A stretch of 9,005 nucleotides of DNA. Origin: a bacterium. GTDB lineage: Bacteria > Verrucomicrobiota > Verrucomicrobiae > Opitutales > Opitutaceae. Where the stretch lies: NCBI GenBank assembly GCA_021780625.1, contig JAJXYI010000449.1, forward strand, positions 1 to 9,005, in the 5' to 3' direction. The notes under the pieces were generated by a model. It was not told where the DNA came from, did no database searches, and saw nothing but the letters and a program-made list of their open reading frames with translations. A program made the translations under genes and the position numbers. Below are positions 1 to 6,879 of the stretch, in pieces (within the stretch, counting starts at the first letter, position 1; each line of letters opens with the position of its first letter).

Positions 1-3000
1 TCTTTAAGGACGGCACCGATCTCTACTGGGCCCGCAGCCGGGTGCTCGAGTACCTCAACGGACTCCAGGGCAGCCTGCCCGCCGGGGTGACGCCACACCT
101 CGGCCCCGACGCCACGGGCGTGGGCTGGGCGTTCATGTACTCGCTCAATTCGAAGAAACACGACCTCGCCGATCTCCGGTCGATGCAGGACTGGTACCTC
201 CGCTACCAGCTCTCGAGCGTCGAGGGAGTGTCCGAAGTCGCCTCCGTGGGCGGTTTCGTGAAACAGTACCAGATCACCGTCGATCCCGTGCGGCTCCGCG
301 CGTATAACCTGTCGCTCGAGGACGTCGACCGCGCGGTGCGCCGAAGCAACGGCGAGATCGGAGGTCGGTCGATCGAAATGGCGGAGAAGGAATTCATGGT
401 CCGCGTCCGCGGCTACCTCCGGGGCGTCGACGACATCCGCAAGATCGTTGTCGGCCTCGGCCCCGACGGGTCCCCCGTGGAACTCCATCAGGTCGCCCAC
501 GTCCAGGTCGGCCCCGACATGCGCCGCGGCATCGCCGACTACGACGGACGGGGCGAGACGGTCGGCGGTATCGTCGTCGTCCGCTACGGCGCGGATGTCC
601 GCACCGTCATCAACGCCGTGAAGCAGCGCTTGGACGAGGCGATGAAGAGCCTCCCTCCGGACGTCCACTACTCGGTCGTGTACGACCGGACGGAGCTCAT
701 CAACCGGGCCGTCGACACGCTCTCGCACAAGCTCATCGAGGAAAGCATCGTCGTGGCCCTCGTCTGCGCCGCCTTCCTGCTCCACCTGCGCAGCGCGATG
801 GTCGCCATCGTCATCCTCCCCGTCGCCGTGCTTGCCGCCTTCGCGATCATGTACAGCCAGGGGCTCAGCGCGAACATCATGTCGCTCGGCGGTATCGCCA
901 TCGCAATAGGCGCGATGGTCGACGCCGTGATCATCATGATCGAAAACGCCCACAAGCATCTGGAGCACGACGCTGGCAAAAAGCCGCACTGGGAAATCAT
1001 CCGGGATGCCGCCGTCGAGGTCGGGCCAACGCTCTTCTATTCGCTGCTCGTCATCACCGTCTCGTTCCTGCCCGTGTTTACGCTGCAGGAACAGGAGGGC
1101 CGTCTATTCAAGCCTCTCGCCTTCACGAAGACCTATTCCATGGGCGCGGCCGCGCTGCTCTCGATCACGCTCGCCCCCATCCTCATGGGCTTCTTCATCC
1201 GGGGAAAGATTCCCTCGGAGGAACGCAATCCGATCAACCGCCTCCTGGTCTGGCTCTACCACCCGCTCCTCGACTGGGTCATCCGCTGGCGCCGCTGGGT
1301 GATCGCGGTGTCCGCCGTCCTGGTGCTGTGGGTCTTCTTCCCGTGGAACGCGCTCGTCGTCCGCCACCTGCCCGAAGGCCGGCTGCGCAACGCCGCAACC
1401 GCGGTCGGGCGGGCCTTCCCCTACCAGCACCTTGGCTCGGAGTTCATGCCTCCCCTCTACGAGGGCGACCTGCTCTACATGCCGACCACCTTCCCGGGCA
1501 TCTCACCCACGAAGGCCCGCGAGCTCATCCAGCAGACCGACCGAATCATCATGGGTTTTCCGGAGGTGAAATCGGTATTCGGAAAGATCGGTCGCGCCGA
1601 AACCGCCACGGATCCGGCGCCTCTCGACATGGTTGAATCGACGATCCAGCTGAAGCCCGAGTCCGAATGGCCCGACGTCGACATCCGCGACGCCTCCGGC
1701 CGCGTGATCGCCCACCGGCCGCGCACGGTCGACGAACTCGTGTCCGCCATGAACGGCGCCATCCGCTTTCCAGGTCTTACCAACGCGTGGACCATGCCCA
1801 TCCGCACGCGCATCGACATGCTCTCGACCGGCATCAAGACGCCCGTGGGGATCAAGGTCTCCGGCCCCGATCTGTACGAACTGGAAAAGATCGGCGGACG
1901 CCTCGAAGGACTCATTCGCGGGGTGCCCGGCACCGTGAGTGTGTTCTCCGAACGCGCCACCCAGGGCAACTACGTCCAGATCGATATCAACCGCGACGCA
2001 ATCGCCCGCTACGGGCTGACCATCGGAGACGTCCAGGACGTCATCGGCGCCGCGCTGGGCGGCATGCCGCTGACCACCACTGTGGAAGGCCTCGAGCGCT
2101 ATTCGGTGATCGTTCGTTACGCCCGCGATTTCCGCAATAGCCCGGAGGCGCTTCGCAACCTCTCCGTGCCCGTGCACGTCGCCGGCTCCAAGGGTCCGCT
2201 CGCGCAGGTCCCGCTCGGCGAACTCGCCACCATCCACATCACCTCCGCCCCCATGTCGATCAAGAGCGAGGGCGGCATCCCGACCTCGTGGGTCTACGTG
2301 GACGTCCAGACCTCGGACATAGGCGGCTACGTGCGCCGTGCGCAGGCTGTCGTGAATGCCGCGATCCGCGACGGGCAGATCAAGGTCCCCGCCGGCTATT
2401 CGATCGTCTGGAGCGGGCAGTACGAATACATGCAGCACGCCGACGCGCGCCTCCGCATCGTCATCCCGCTCACGCTCCTCGCGATCATGTTCATCATCTA
2501 CCTGAACACGAAATCGTTCATCAAGCTCTCGATCGTGATGCTCGCCGTGCCCTTCTCGCTGGTGGGCGCCTTCTGGATGCTCTTCCTCTGCCACTATAAC
2601 CTGAGCGTCGCCGTGTGGGTCGGCATCATCGCGCTGGCAGGCCTCGACGCGGAAACGGGCGTCGTGATGCTGCTGTACCTCGATCTCGCCTACGACGAGT
2701 GGAAACAGTCCGGCCGCCTGCGCACGCCGGGCGACCTGCGCGACGCCATCTACCACGGTGCCGTGAAACGCGTTCGTCCGAAGGCCATGACCGCCGCCGT
2801 GATCATCGCCGGCCTGCTTCCGATCCTCTGGAGCAACGGTGCCGGCGCCGACGTGATGAAGCGCATCGCAACCCCGATGGTCGGCGGTGTCGTCACATCC
2901 ACGCTCATGGAGCTCATGGTCTATCCGGCGATCTTCTACGTCTGGCGCTCCCGGGCTCTTCGCAGCAAGGCACCCGAGTCTCCCACCTCCGGGCCCACTC

Positions 3001-3020
3001 CGGTCCCCGCGGATCGATGA
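1..3020 (+). CDS. cusA: CusA-type Cu(I)/Ag(I) efflux RND transporter, N-terminus cut by window edge
   Basis: This is the inner-membrane proton-driven pump subunit of a tripartite heavy-metal (HME-RND) efflux system that exports Cu(I)/Ag(I). The frame is already open at base 3, reading FKDGTDLYWARSR as in CusA, so the GTG at 42 is internal. About 90 N-terminal residues are missing and 1005 codons are present. Numbering from base 42, the TM4 motif GAMVDAVIIMIENAH carries the proton-relay Asp at 294. The three-methionine copper site of E. coli CusA (M573, M623, M672) matches M480 in LLYMPTT, M530 in APLDMVE and M593 in RIDML; the site acids D617 and E625 match D524 and E532. The C-terminal half contains VRPKAMTAAVIIAGLLPILW near 911-930. 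Between TM7 and LGSEFMPP (about 434-463) lie roughly 25 more residues than I recall in E. coli CusA. No partner genes (cusB/cusC) lie downstream, so they would be upstream if linked. Family and metal class are confident; regulation is not visible. Confidence 0.95.
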   Translation, partial: FKDGTDLYWARSRVLEYLNGLQGSLPAGVTPHLGPDATGVGWAFMYSLNSKKHDLADLRSMQDWYLRYQLSSVEGVSEVASVGGFVKQYQITVDPVRLRAYNLSLEDVDRAVRRSNGEIGGRSIEMAEKEFMVRVRGYLRGVDDIRKIVVGLGPDGSPVELHQVAHVQVGPDMRRGIADYDGRGETVGGIVVVRYGADVRTVINAVKQRLDEAMKSLPPDVHYSVVYDRTELINRAVDTLSHKLIEESIVVALVCAAFLLHLRSAMVAIVILPVAVLAAFAIMYSQGLSANIMSLGGIAIAIGAMVDAVIIMIENAHKHLEHDAGKKPHWEIIRDAAVEVGPTLFYSLLVITVSFLPVFTLQEQEGRLFKPLAFTKTYSMGAAALLSITLAPILMGFFIRGKIPSEERNPINRLLVWLYHPLLDWVIRWRRWVIAVSAVLVLWVFFPWNALVVRHLPEGRLRNAATAVGRAFPYQHLGSEFMPPLYEGDLLYMPTTFPGISPTKARELIQQTDRIIMGFPEVKSVFGKIGRAETATDPAPLDMVESTIQLKPESEWPDVDIRDASGRVIAHRPRTVDELVSAMNGAIRFPGLTNAWTMPIRTRIDMLSTGIKTPVGIKVSGPDLYELEKIGGRLEGLIRGVPGTVSVFSERATQGNYVQIDINRDAIARYGLTIGDVQDVIGAALGGMPLTTTVEGLERYSVIVRYARDFRNSPEALRNLSVPVHVAGSKGPLAQVPLGELATIHITSAPMSIKSEGGIPTSWVYVDVQTSDIGGYVRRAQAVVNAAIRDGQIKVPAGYSIVWSGQYEYMQHADARLRIVIPLTLLAIMFIIYLNTKSFIKLSIVMLAVPFSLVGAFWMLFLCHYNLSVAVWVGIIALAGLDAETGVVMLLYLDLAYDEWKQSGRLRTPGDLRDAIYHGAVKRVRPKAMTAAVIIAGLLPILWSNGAGADVMKRIATPMVGGVVTSTLMELMVYPAIFYVWRSRALRSKAPESPTSGPTPVPADR

Positions 3021-3032
3021 GCAGGCTCCGCG

Positions 3033-3074
3033 CCCCCAGCCGGCCAAGGCTCGGGGGCCGGGCCGCGAGGGCCC
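3033..3074 (+). terminator. Two GC-rich hairpins just after the cusA stop
   Basis: The first hairpin pairs CCCCC-A-GCC (3033-3041) with GGC-TC-GGGGG (3048-3057) around a 6-base loop. The second pairs GGGCC (3060-3064) with GGCCC (3070-3074) around GCGAG. They start 13 bases after the cusA stop. No T-tract follows, so this is at best a weak or factor-assisted terminator, or an mRNA 3'-end stabiliser. The function is inferred only from position and pairing. Confidence 0.35.
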
Positions 3075-3194
3075 TAAGCAATTGATCGAACGCCAGTCAC
3101 AGAGTCGCGGTAGTCGCGTTCCCAGTACGACTTATCAGCACGGCTTCAGCGTCCGAACATCGCGCTACTCGCTCGCCCTCCACCAAAAAAACCC

Positions 3195-3224
3195 TTGCGA
3201 CGCCCGGAGGCCCACCCGTAGCCT
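3195..3224 (+). promoter_or_regulatory. Candidate sigma70-like promoter of the aldolase gene
   Basis: TTGCGA (3195-3200) could be a -35 box and TAGCCT (3219-3224) a -10 box, separated by 18 bases. A run of seven A's (3185-3191) sits directly upstream and resembles an UP element. The implied transcript would start near 3231 and have an untranslated leader of about 19 bases. The match to consensus is partial, so this is a best guess in the 229-base gap between cusA and the aldolase gene. Confidence 0.4.
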
Positions 3225-3249
3225 CGCCCTTCGGCTTTTCCATATCACC

Positions 3250-4203
3250 ATGATCGTTACCACCGCTCAGTTGTTCAAACACGCCTACGGCAAGTACGCC
3301 GTCGGCGCCTACAACATCAATAACGCCGAGCAGGCCATGGGTCTGTTCAAGGGCTGCATCGATTCCAAGGCCCCCTTCATCATCCAGATCTCCAAGGGCG
3401 CCCGCAAGTACACGGACAAGCGGATGCTGGAGGCGATCATTCGCGCCGCCGACTCCATTTTCCCCGAGGCCATCTTCGCGGTGCATCTGGACCACGGTGA
3501 CGAGGAGACCTGCTACGACTGCATCAACTCCGGCTTCTACAGCTCGGTGATGATCGACGCCTCCCACGACCCGTTCGACCAGAACGTCGCCATCACGAAG
3601 CGCGTCGTCGAGGCCGCCCACAAGAAGGGCATCTCCGTCGAGGCCGAGCTCGGAAAGCTGGGCGGCGTCGAGGAGGACATCAAGGTCGAGGACGGTCACG
3701 CCACCCTCACCAACCCCGAGGAAGCCCAGCTCTTCGTCAAGCAGACCGGCTGCGATTCCCTCGCCTGCGCCATCGGCACCAGCCACGGCGCCTTCAAGTT
3801 CAAGGGCAAGCAGTCCCTGCACTTCGACGTCCTCCAGAAGATCAAGACCCTCATGCCGAACTACCCGCTCGTGATGCACGGTTCCTCCTCCGTCCCGAAG
3901 GACGAGGTCGATCGCATCAACAAGGCCGGCGGCACGATCAAGGACTCTTCCGGCGTCGACGTGAACGAGTACCTGCCCGCCGCCAAGCTCGGCGTCACCA
4001 AGATCAATATCGACACCGACGGCCGCCTGGTCTGGACCCGCGTTCACCGCGAGTTCTTCCGCGACAAGCCCGCCGAGTTCGATTTCCGTCCCGTCGGCAA
4101 GACCTTCATGGACGAGTACGCGAAGTTCATCGCCTCCCGCAATCAGCTGCTCGGTTCCGCCGGCCAGCTCGAGGATCTTCGCAAGAGCCTCGCCGCCAAG
4201 TAA
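3250..4203 (+). CDS. fba: Class II fructose-1,6-bisphosphate aldolase
   Basis: This zinc-dependent cytoplasmic enzyme interconverts fructose-1,6-bisphosphate with dihydroxyacetone phosphate and glyceraldehyde-3-phosphate in glycolysis and gluconeogenesis. The ATG at 3250 gives 317 residues starting MIVTTAQLFKHAYGKYAVGA, where this family normally begins. The frame is open 121 codons further upstream, but that extension is R/S/P-rich and not family-like. Visible motifs are AVHLDHGDEE (catalytic D81, zinc ligand H82), EAELGKLGG at 131-139, GTSHG with H179, VMHGSSS with H210, and KINIDTDGR at 251-259 with the DHAP-binding Asn253 region. All expected active-site residues are present. Codon use is very strongly C/G-ending (GCC, AAG, CTC), consistent with high expression. 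The gene has its own candidate promoter and a strong terminator, so it is probably monocistronic. A related ketose-bisphosphate aldolase specificity, such as tagatose-bisphosphate, cannot be fully excluded. Confidence 0.95.
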   Translation: MIVTTAQLFKHAYGKYAVGAYNINNAEQAMGLFKGCIDSKAPFIIQISKGARKYTDKRMLEAIIRAADSIFPEAIFAVHLDHGDEETCYDCINSGFYSSVMIDASHDPFDQNVAITKRVVEAAHKKGISVEAELGKLGGVEEDIKVEDGHATLTNPEEAQLFVKQTGCDSLACAIGTSHGAFKFKGKQSLHFDVLQKIKTLMPNYPLVMHGSSSVPKDEVDRINKAGGTIKDSSGVDVNEYLPAAKLGVTKINIDTDGRLVWTRVHREFFRDKPAEFDFRPVGKTFMDEYAKFIASRNQLLGSAGQLEDLRKSLAAK

Positions 4204-4221
4204 GCGGATCGCTCCCATTTC

Positions 4222-4254
4222 AAAACCGGCGCCCCTCAGGCGCCGGTTTTTTTT
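4222..4254 (+). terminator. Rho-independent terminator, probably bidirectional
   Basis: AAAACCGGCGCC (4222-4233) pairs perfectly with GGCGCCGGTTTT (4239-4250) around the 5-base loop CCTCA, and four more T's follow to 4254. It lies 18 bases after the aldolase stop. On the minus strand the stem is followed by four T's, and the convergent gene ends at 4268, so it likely ends transcription from both sides, more strongly on the plus strand. Confidence 0.93.
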
Positions 4255-4267
4255 CGCCCGCTCCTGT

Positions 4268-4855
4268 TCACTCCTCGCGCGCGGCGTCAAGGGTCCGTTC
4301 GATCCGCCGATCCGGCACCAGCCAGATCAACGCCACCGAGACAAAGATCGCCTGCGAGATCCATGGGTCCACAAAGGCCATTCCAATCGCCGACGCATAA
4401 AGCAGCGGCGATGCCTTGCCCTTGATGTCCCTCCCCACCGCCCGGGCCAGCAGCGACTCCCGCCCCTGGCTCCGAATGATCGCCGTCTGCAGCATCCAGT
4501 AGGCGATCGCCGCCATCATCAGCACCACACCGTATGCCGCCGTCGGGGTCGACGCGTAGTGCCCCTTGCCCATCCAGTCCGTGACAAACGGAAACAGCGA
4601 AAGCCAGAACAGCAGGTGAAGGTTGGCCCAGAGAACCCCTCCCCGCACGTGCTTCGTGGCGTGAAACATATGGTGGTGGTTGTTCCAATAGATGCCGACG
4701 TACACGAAGCTCAGCACGTAGCTGAGCAGCTCGGGCAACAGCGGTCTCAATGCCCGCAGGCTCGGTTCGTGCGGCGCGTTCAGGCTGAGCACCATGATCG
4801 TGATGATGATGGCAAGCACGCCGTCGCTGAAGGCTTCCAGTCGGCTTTTGGGCAT
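4268..4855 (-). CDS. TMEM175/DUF1211 family membrane protein (putative K+ channel)
   Basis: A 195-residue integral membrane protein of the TMEM175 (DUF1211) family. Characterised members form potassium-selective leak channels whose pore is lined by the first helix. The family signature is at the extreme N-terminus: R5, then AFSDGVLAIIITIMVL (8-23), containing the conserved F-S-D triplet at 9-11. About six hydrophobic segments are visible, near 12-27, 45-62, 77-94, 107-126, 150-165 and 167-184. Length and topology match bacterial single-repeat members, which assemble as tetramers. The ATG at 4855 is right because the signature begins within ten residues of it. No SD-like sequence precedes it. 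It converges on the aldolase gene and shares the terminator between them. The family assignment is strong; channel activity and ion selectivity are inferred from the family. Confidence 0.9.
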   Translation of the reverse strand: MPKSRLEAFSDGVLAIIITIMVLSLNAPHEPSLRALRPLLPELLSYVLSFVYVGIYWNNHHHMFHATKHVRGGVLWANLHLLFWLSLFPFVTDWMGKGHYASTPTAAYGVVLMMAAIAYWMLQTAIIRSQGRESLLARAVGRDIKGKASPLLYASAIGMAFVDPWISQAIFVSVALIWLVPDRRIERTLDAAREE

Positions 4856-5031
4856 GTCGAGTGTGGCTTGGCAGGAGTCAGGTCTTCGATGGGCCCGTCA
4901 CTCCTCGATCAACAGCGCTGCCGCGGTCGGTGAAGTGATGGACAAATCTTCCTTGGGGCAATGGGAACCAAACGGTTGCCACGTTCATCGCGGACTTCAA
5001 GCAGGGCGCCGCGATTGCCGCCGGCTGTCCC
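4856..5031. other. Intergenic spacer with no recognised feature
   Basis: These 176 bases separate the exported-protein gene from the TMEM175-like gene on the minus strand. I see no clear -35/-10 pair, no terminator with a T-tract and no protein-like reading frame. A promoter for the TMEM175-like gene would be expected here unless it is transcribed from the gene upstream. Confidence 0.5.
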
Positions 5032-5649
5032 CTACCGGCGATCATCGTTGGCGGAGCGATCCATCGACTCCGTGGTCCAATCGCTCCGGCGCACGAAGGT
5101 GTCTTCGATCTCGTTCTTAAGCTCCTTCTCGCCCGCATGGTCGCCGGCTTTTCCGAGTCGGTCCGCAAAGTCCATCAACGACGCCTGGTCGCGCTTCCGC
5201 TTCTTCTCGGCATACATCAGCGCCGCGTAATTGAACACGTGTCCGTCTATCCGATACGGATCCTGCCACTTCGTGCTCGCGCCCGGGAACTCCTTCCGCA
5301 GCAGCGCGGAGAATTCGCTCCGCGTATAGATCTGGCGCTGGGTGAACGCGGGCGTCCGCTCGCCGAACACTTTGACCTTCGGCATCAGCGTCGCTCCTTC
5401 AGGGATCGGCTTTGCCGTTCCCACGGATCCATGAGGATCAAACTTCGGCAGGCCCGCCCGGATTTCGGAAGCGACCGAGTGAGCCTCCGGCTTTCCAGCC
5501 ACCTTTGCCCCATCCACTCGCGGGCGCGCAGGCTGCTCGCCTGTCGGATCGGCCGCGCCCAGCAGGCACAGCGCCGTGCCCAAAGCCAAGAGGACCGATG
5601 TACCGAATCGCGCGCCTCCCCAACCCACCCGAGGCGCATTCACAGCCAT
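5032..5649 (-). CDS. Uncharacterised exported protein with N-terminal signal sequence
   Basis: I do not recognise this 205-residue protein. With the ATG at 5649, a short arginine-containing n-region (R7, R14) precedes a hydrophobic core at 17-33 (TSVLLALGTALCLLGAA). That suggests Sec export with signal peptidase I cleavage near GAA|DP; Cys28 lacks a proper lipobox. A low-complexity P/A/G/K-rich linker spans about 34-85. A more conserved-looking part at 86-205 starts with LMPKVKVFGERTPAF, then has aromatic residues in KWQDPYRIDGHVFNYAALMYAEKK (split around 127-150), and ends in a charged, probably helical tail. In-frame ATGATG at 5691/5688 is an alternative start, but it would push the hydrophobic core about 30 residues inward. 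It is probably periplasmic, with role unknown. The stop is TAG, and no terminator is seen downstream. Confidence 0.7.
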   Translation of the reverse strand: MAVNAPRVGWGGARFGTSVLLALGTALCLLGAADPTGEQPARPRVDGAKVAGKPEAHSVASEIRAGLPKFDPHGSVGTAKPIPEGATLMPKVKVFGERTPAFTQRQIYTRSEFSALLRKEFPGASTKWQDPYRIDGHVFNYAALMYAEKKRKRDQASLMDFADRLGKAGDHAGEKELKNEIEDTFVRRSDWTTESMDRSANDDRR

Positions 5650-5724
5650 TCGACGCGGTCGCTGGTCTGAAATGGGTTCAGGGCACATCATGGAAGTCTT
5701 GGCTTCGGCAGGATGGGTCCCGCA

Positions 5725-5762
5725 CCGGGCGATCAGGTTCCTCCCCTGATGTATGCGCCCGG
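5725..5762 (-). promoter_or_regulatory. Strong hairpin with SD-like loop upstream of the exported-protein gene
   Basis: CCGGGCG (5725-5731) pairs with CGCCCGG (5756-5762), and inside it ATCAGG (5732-5737) pairs with CCTGAT (5745-5750). This gives 13 base pairs interrupted by one 5-base bulge (5751-5755). Read on the minus strand, the 7-base loop (5738-5744) is GGAGGAA, a perfect Shine-Dalgarno core. It lies about 34 bases before ATGATG at 5691. It could be a leader structure of the downstream gene or an unrelated stem; the role is unproven. Confidence 0.4.
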
Positions 5763-5793
5763 AAACTCCCCGCCTAAATTCGACGATTGGATG

Positions 5794-5947
5794 GAACAGA
5801 AGCCAACGAAGGGAACGAAGGACAAACCGCTGACCAGCGAATTGAGTGCGTTGATTGATTCACCGTTCGGGCGCGTGGATATTGGCTCGGCGAGTTCGTG
5901 CAATCGCTTGGCTCGGCCTTCTTGGTTATCTTCGTTTCCTTCTGTTC
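5794..5947. repeat. MITE-like inverted-repeat element of about 154 bp
   Basis: The left arm (5794-5820) and the reverse complement of the right arm (5921-5947) both begin GAACAGAAG and match at 22 of 27 positions. Each arm is itself a run of 9-base units of the form NNAACGAAG: three clear units on the left, and three on the right with more divergence. The interior of about 100 bases shows no gene. It sits between two minus-strand genes, 16 bases beyond the lipoprotein stop. From memory, similar arms recur between genes in Verrucomicrobia and Planctomycetes genomes. Mobility is inferred from the architecture only; no target-site duplication or transposase is visible. Confidence 0.6.
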
Positions 5948-5963
5948 ACTACGTTTTCTAGGC

Positions 5964-6500
5964 TCAGTGCCGCGCCGGCGGCGCCCAGTTCGGCCCCTCG
6001 TAGGTTTTCAGCAGCGACACCACCCGCGCATAGTCCGCCTTCGCCTGCGCAAGCATCTTGGCCTGTTGGGCGCGGATCTCCGCAAGGCGATCGGCCGATG
6101 CCTGATCGCCTGGTTCCGTCCGCAGGCGGCTGTTTTCCCGGACGTGATCCTCCGCCTCGTCCAGTACGCTCGTCACCCGCTTGAGCTCGTGTTCGAGCCC
6201 CATGCGAATGACCGCCCCGACTGTCTTGCCGTCAATCTCCTGGAGCATCGTCGCGTCCACGCTGGCTCCGCCACTTGCCGTGTGATCAATCTGGATCGCG
6301 AGCTTCAGCTCCTGCACCGCCTCGTCGAAGTCCTTCCACTGCTTCGGCGTCAGGTCGTAGCCGACGTCCCCTCTCCACATGTCGAAATCCACCTGACTCC
6401 CCGCGTGAACCGTCTTCTTCAACGGATCCGATGGTGAACAGGCCGACAGTGCCAGACAGGCGAGCGAGAGGGCGAACGAGACTAGGAATTTGCGCTTCAT
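5964..6500 (-). CDS. Small uncharacterised lipoprotein
   Basis: A 178-residue protein whose N-terminus, MKRKFLVSFALSLACLALSAC, is a textbook type II signal peptide: lysines and an arginine at 2-4, a hydrophobic core, and lipobox L18-S19-A20-C21. It should be lipidated on Cys21 and anchored in a membrane. The mature part contains LTPKQWKDFDEAVQELKLAI at 50-69, then EIDGKTVGAVIR at 88-99, and a long charged, probably helical stretch at about 100-168 (ELKRVTSVLDEAEDHV, then EIRAQQAKMLAQAKADYARV). The spacing of a F-D-E-A helix and a later GKT segment resembles small DUF-type bacterial lipoproteins, but I cannot name the family with certainty. The ATG at 6500 is chosen because the signal peptide begins exactly there, although the frame stays open upstream. 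It lies 20 bases after the YciI-like gene, so it is probably the last gene of the cluster. No SD is visible; CTCCTCCC lies where one would be. Confidence 0.85.
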   Translation of the reverse strand: MKRKFLVSFALSLACLALSACSPSDPLKKTVHAGSQVDFDMWRGDVGYDLTPKQWKDFDEAVQELKLAIQIDHTASGGASVDATMLQEIDGKTVGAVIRMGLEHELKRVTSVLDEAEDHVRENSRLRTEPGDQASADRLAEIRAQQAKMLAQAKADYARVVSLLKTYEGPNWAPPARH

Positions 6501-6520
6501 GGGAGGAGTGGGAACTCCAT

Positions 6521-6823
6521 TCACGAACCCGCAACGACGGCAGTCAACATCGGCAACACCTCGATCCTGAAGCCGGTACCAGGGCGCATCACCGGATCGT
6601 CCTTCCACATCACCGCTGGATCGACGTCGTCGTCCAGTCGGATGACGCCGATGCCCAGGGGCCACGCGGGATCGGCCACCGGACCGAACACCACGACATT
6701 TCCCTTCGCCATCCAGGAGCGCCAGTAGGCGGAGTGCTCCTGCATCATCGTTCGCTCCGCTGCAGTCATGTCCTGCATGAACGTCGCTCGCGGAGCCAGC
6801 AGACGGACCAGATAATATTTCAT
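6521..6823 (-). CDS. YciI-family protein
   Basis: A 100-residue cytoplasmic protein of the YciI-like (YCII, dimeric alpha/beta-barrel) family. MKYYLVRLLAPR forms the first strand. Residues 28-48 (QEHSAYWRSWMAKGNVVVFGP) carry the characteristic H30 and the G-x-x-x-x-x-GP turn. D51 follows, and KDDPVMRPG (74-82) is the conserved D-P segment after the third strand. Family members have a His-Asp pair suggested to be catalytic, but most have no known reaction; one related domain dehalogenates small aromatics. The ATG at 6823 is used; an in-frame TTG at 6871 would add 16 residues not typical of the family. It lies 56 bases downstream of the TrmO-like gene and 20 bases upstream of the lipoprotein gene, consistent with co-transcription. 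Substrate unknown. Confidence 0.85.
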   Translation of the reverse strand: MKYYLVRLLAPRATFMQDMTAAERTMMQEHSAYWRSWMAKGNVVVFGPVADPAWPLGIGVIRLDDDVDPAVMWKDDPVMRPGTGFRIEVLPMLTAVVAGS

Positions 6824-6879
6824 CCTGAGCCAGGTGGGTGGATTGAAGACCGTGAAAGGAGTAAAGGACAACAGGTCGA

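Noticed and set aside
1503..3047. 514-codon open frame antisense to cusA
   Set aside because: It is a mirror of strong third-position GC bias. The product is H/D/R/G/A-rich without domains, while the plus strand is an unmistakable pump.
3017..3085. 22-codon open frame starting in an ATGA overlap with the cusA stop
   Set aside because: It is arginine/alanine-rich and falls on two GC hairpins; no SD and no sign of selection.
2887..3249. Upstream extension of the aldolase frame into the end of cusA
   Set aside because: The added 121 residues are R/S/P-rich and unlike any aldolase N-terminus; the ATG at 3250 matches the family start.
3097..4290. 397-codon open frame antisense to the aldolase
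   Set aside because: It is a low-complexity L/G/D/V/A product caused by the aldolase's extreme codon bias; no family features.
5137..5670. Plus-strand open frame of 177 codons opposite the exported-protein gene
   Set aside because: The product is R/L/H-rich without recognisable features, whereas the minus strand encodes a signal peptide followed by a globular-looking domain.
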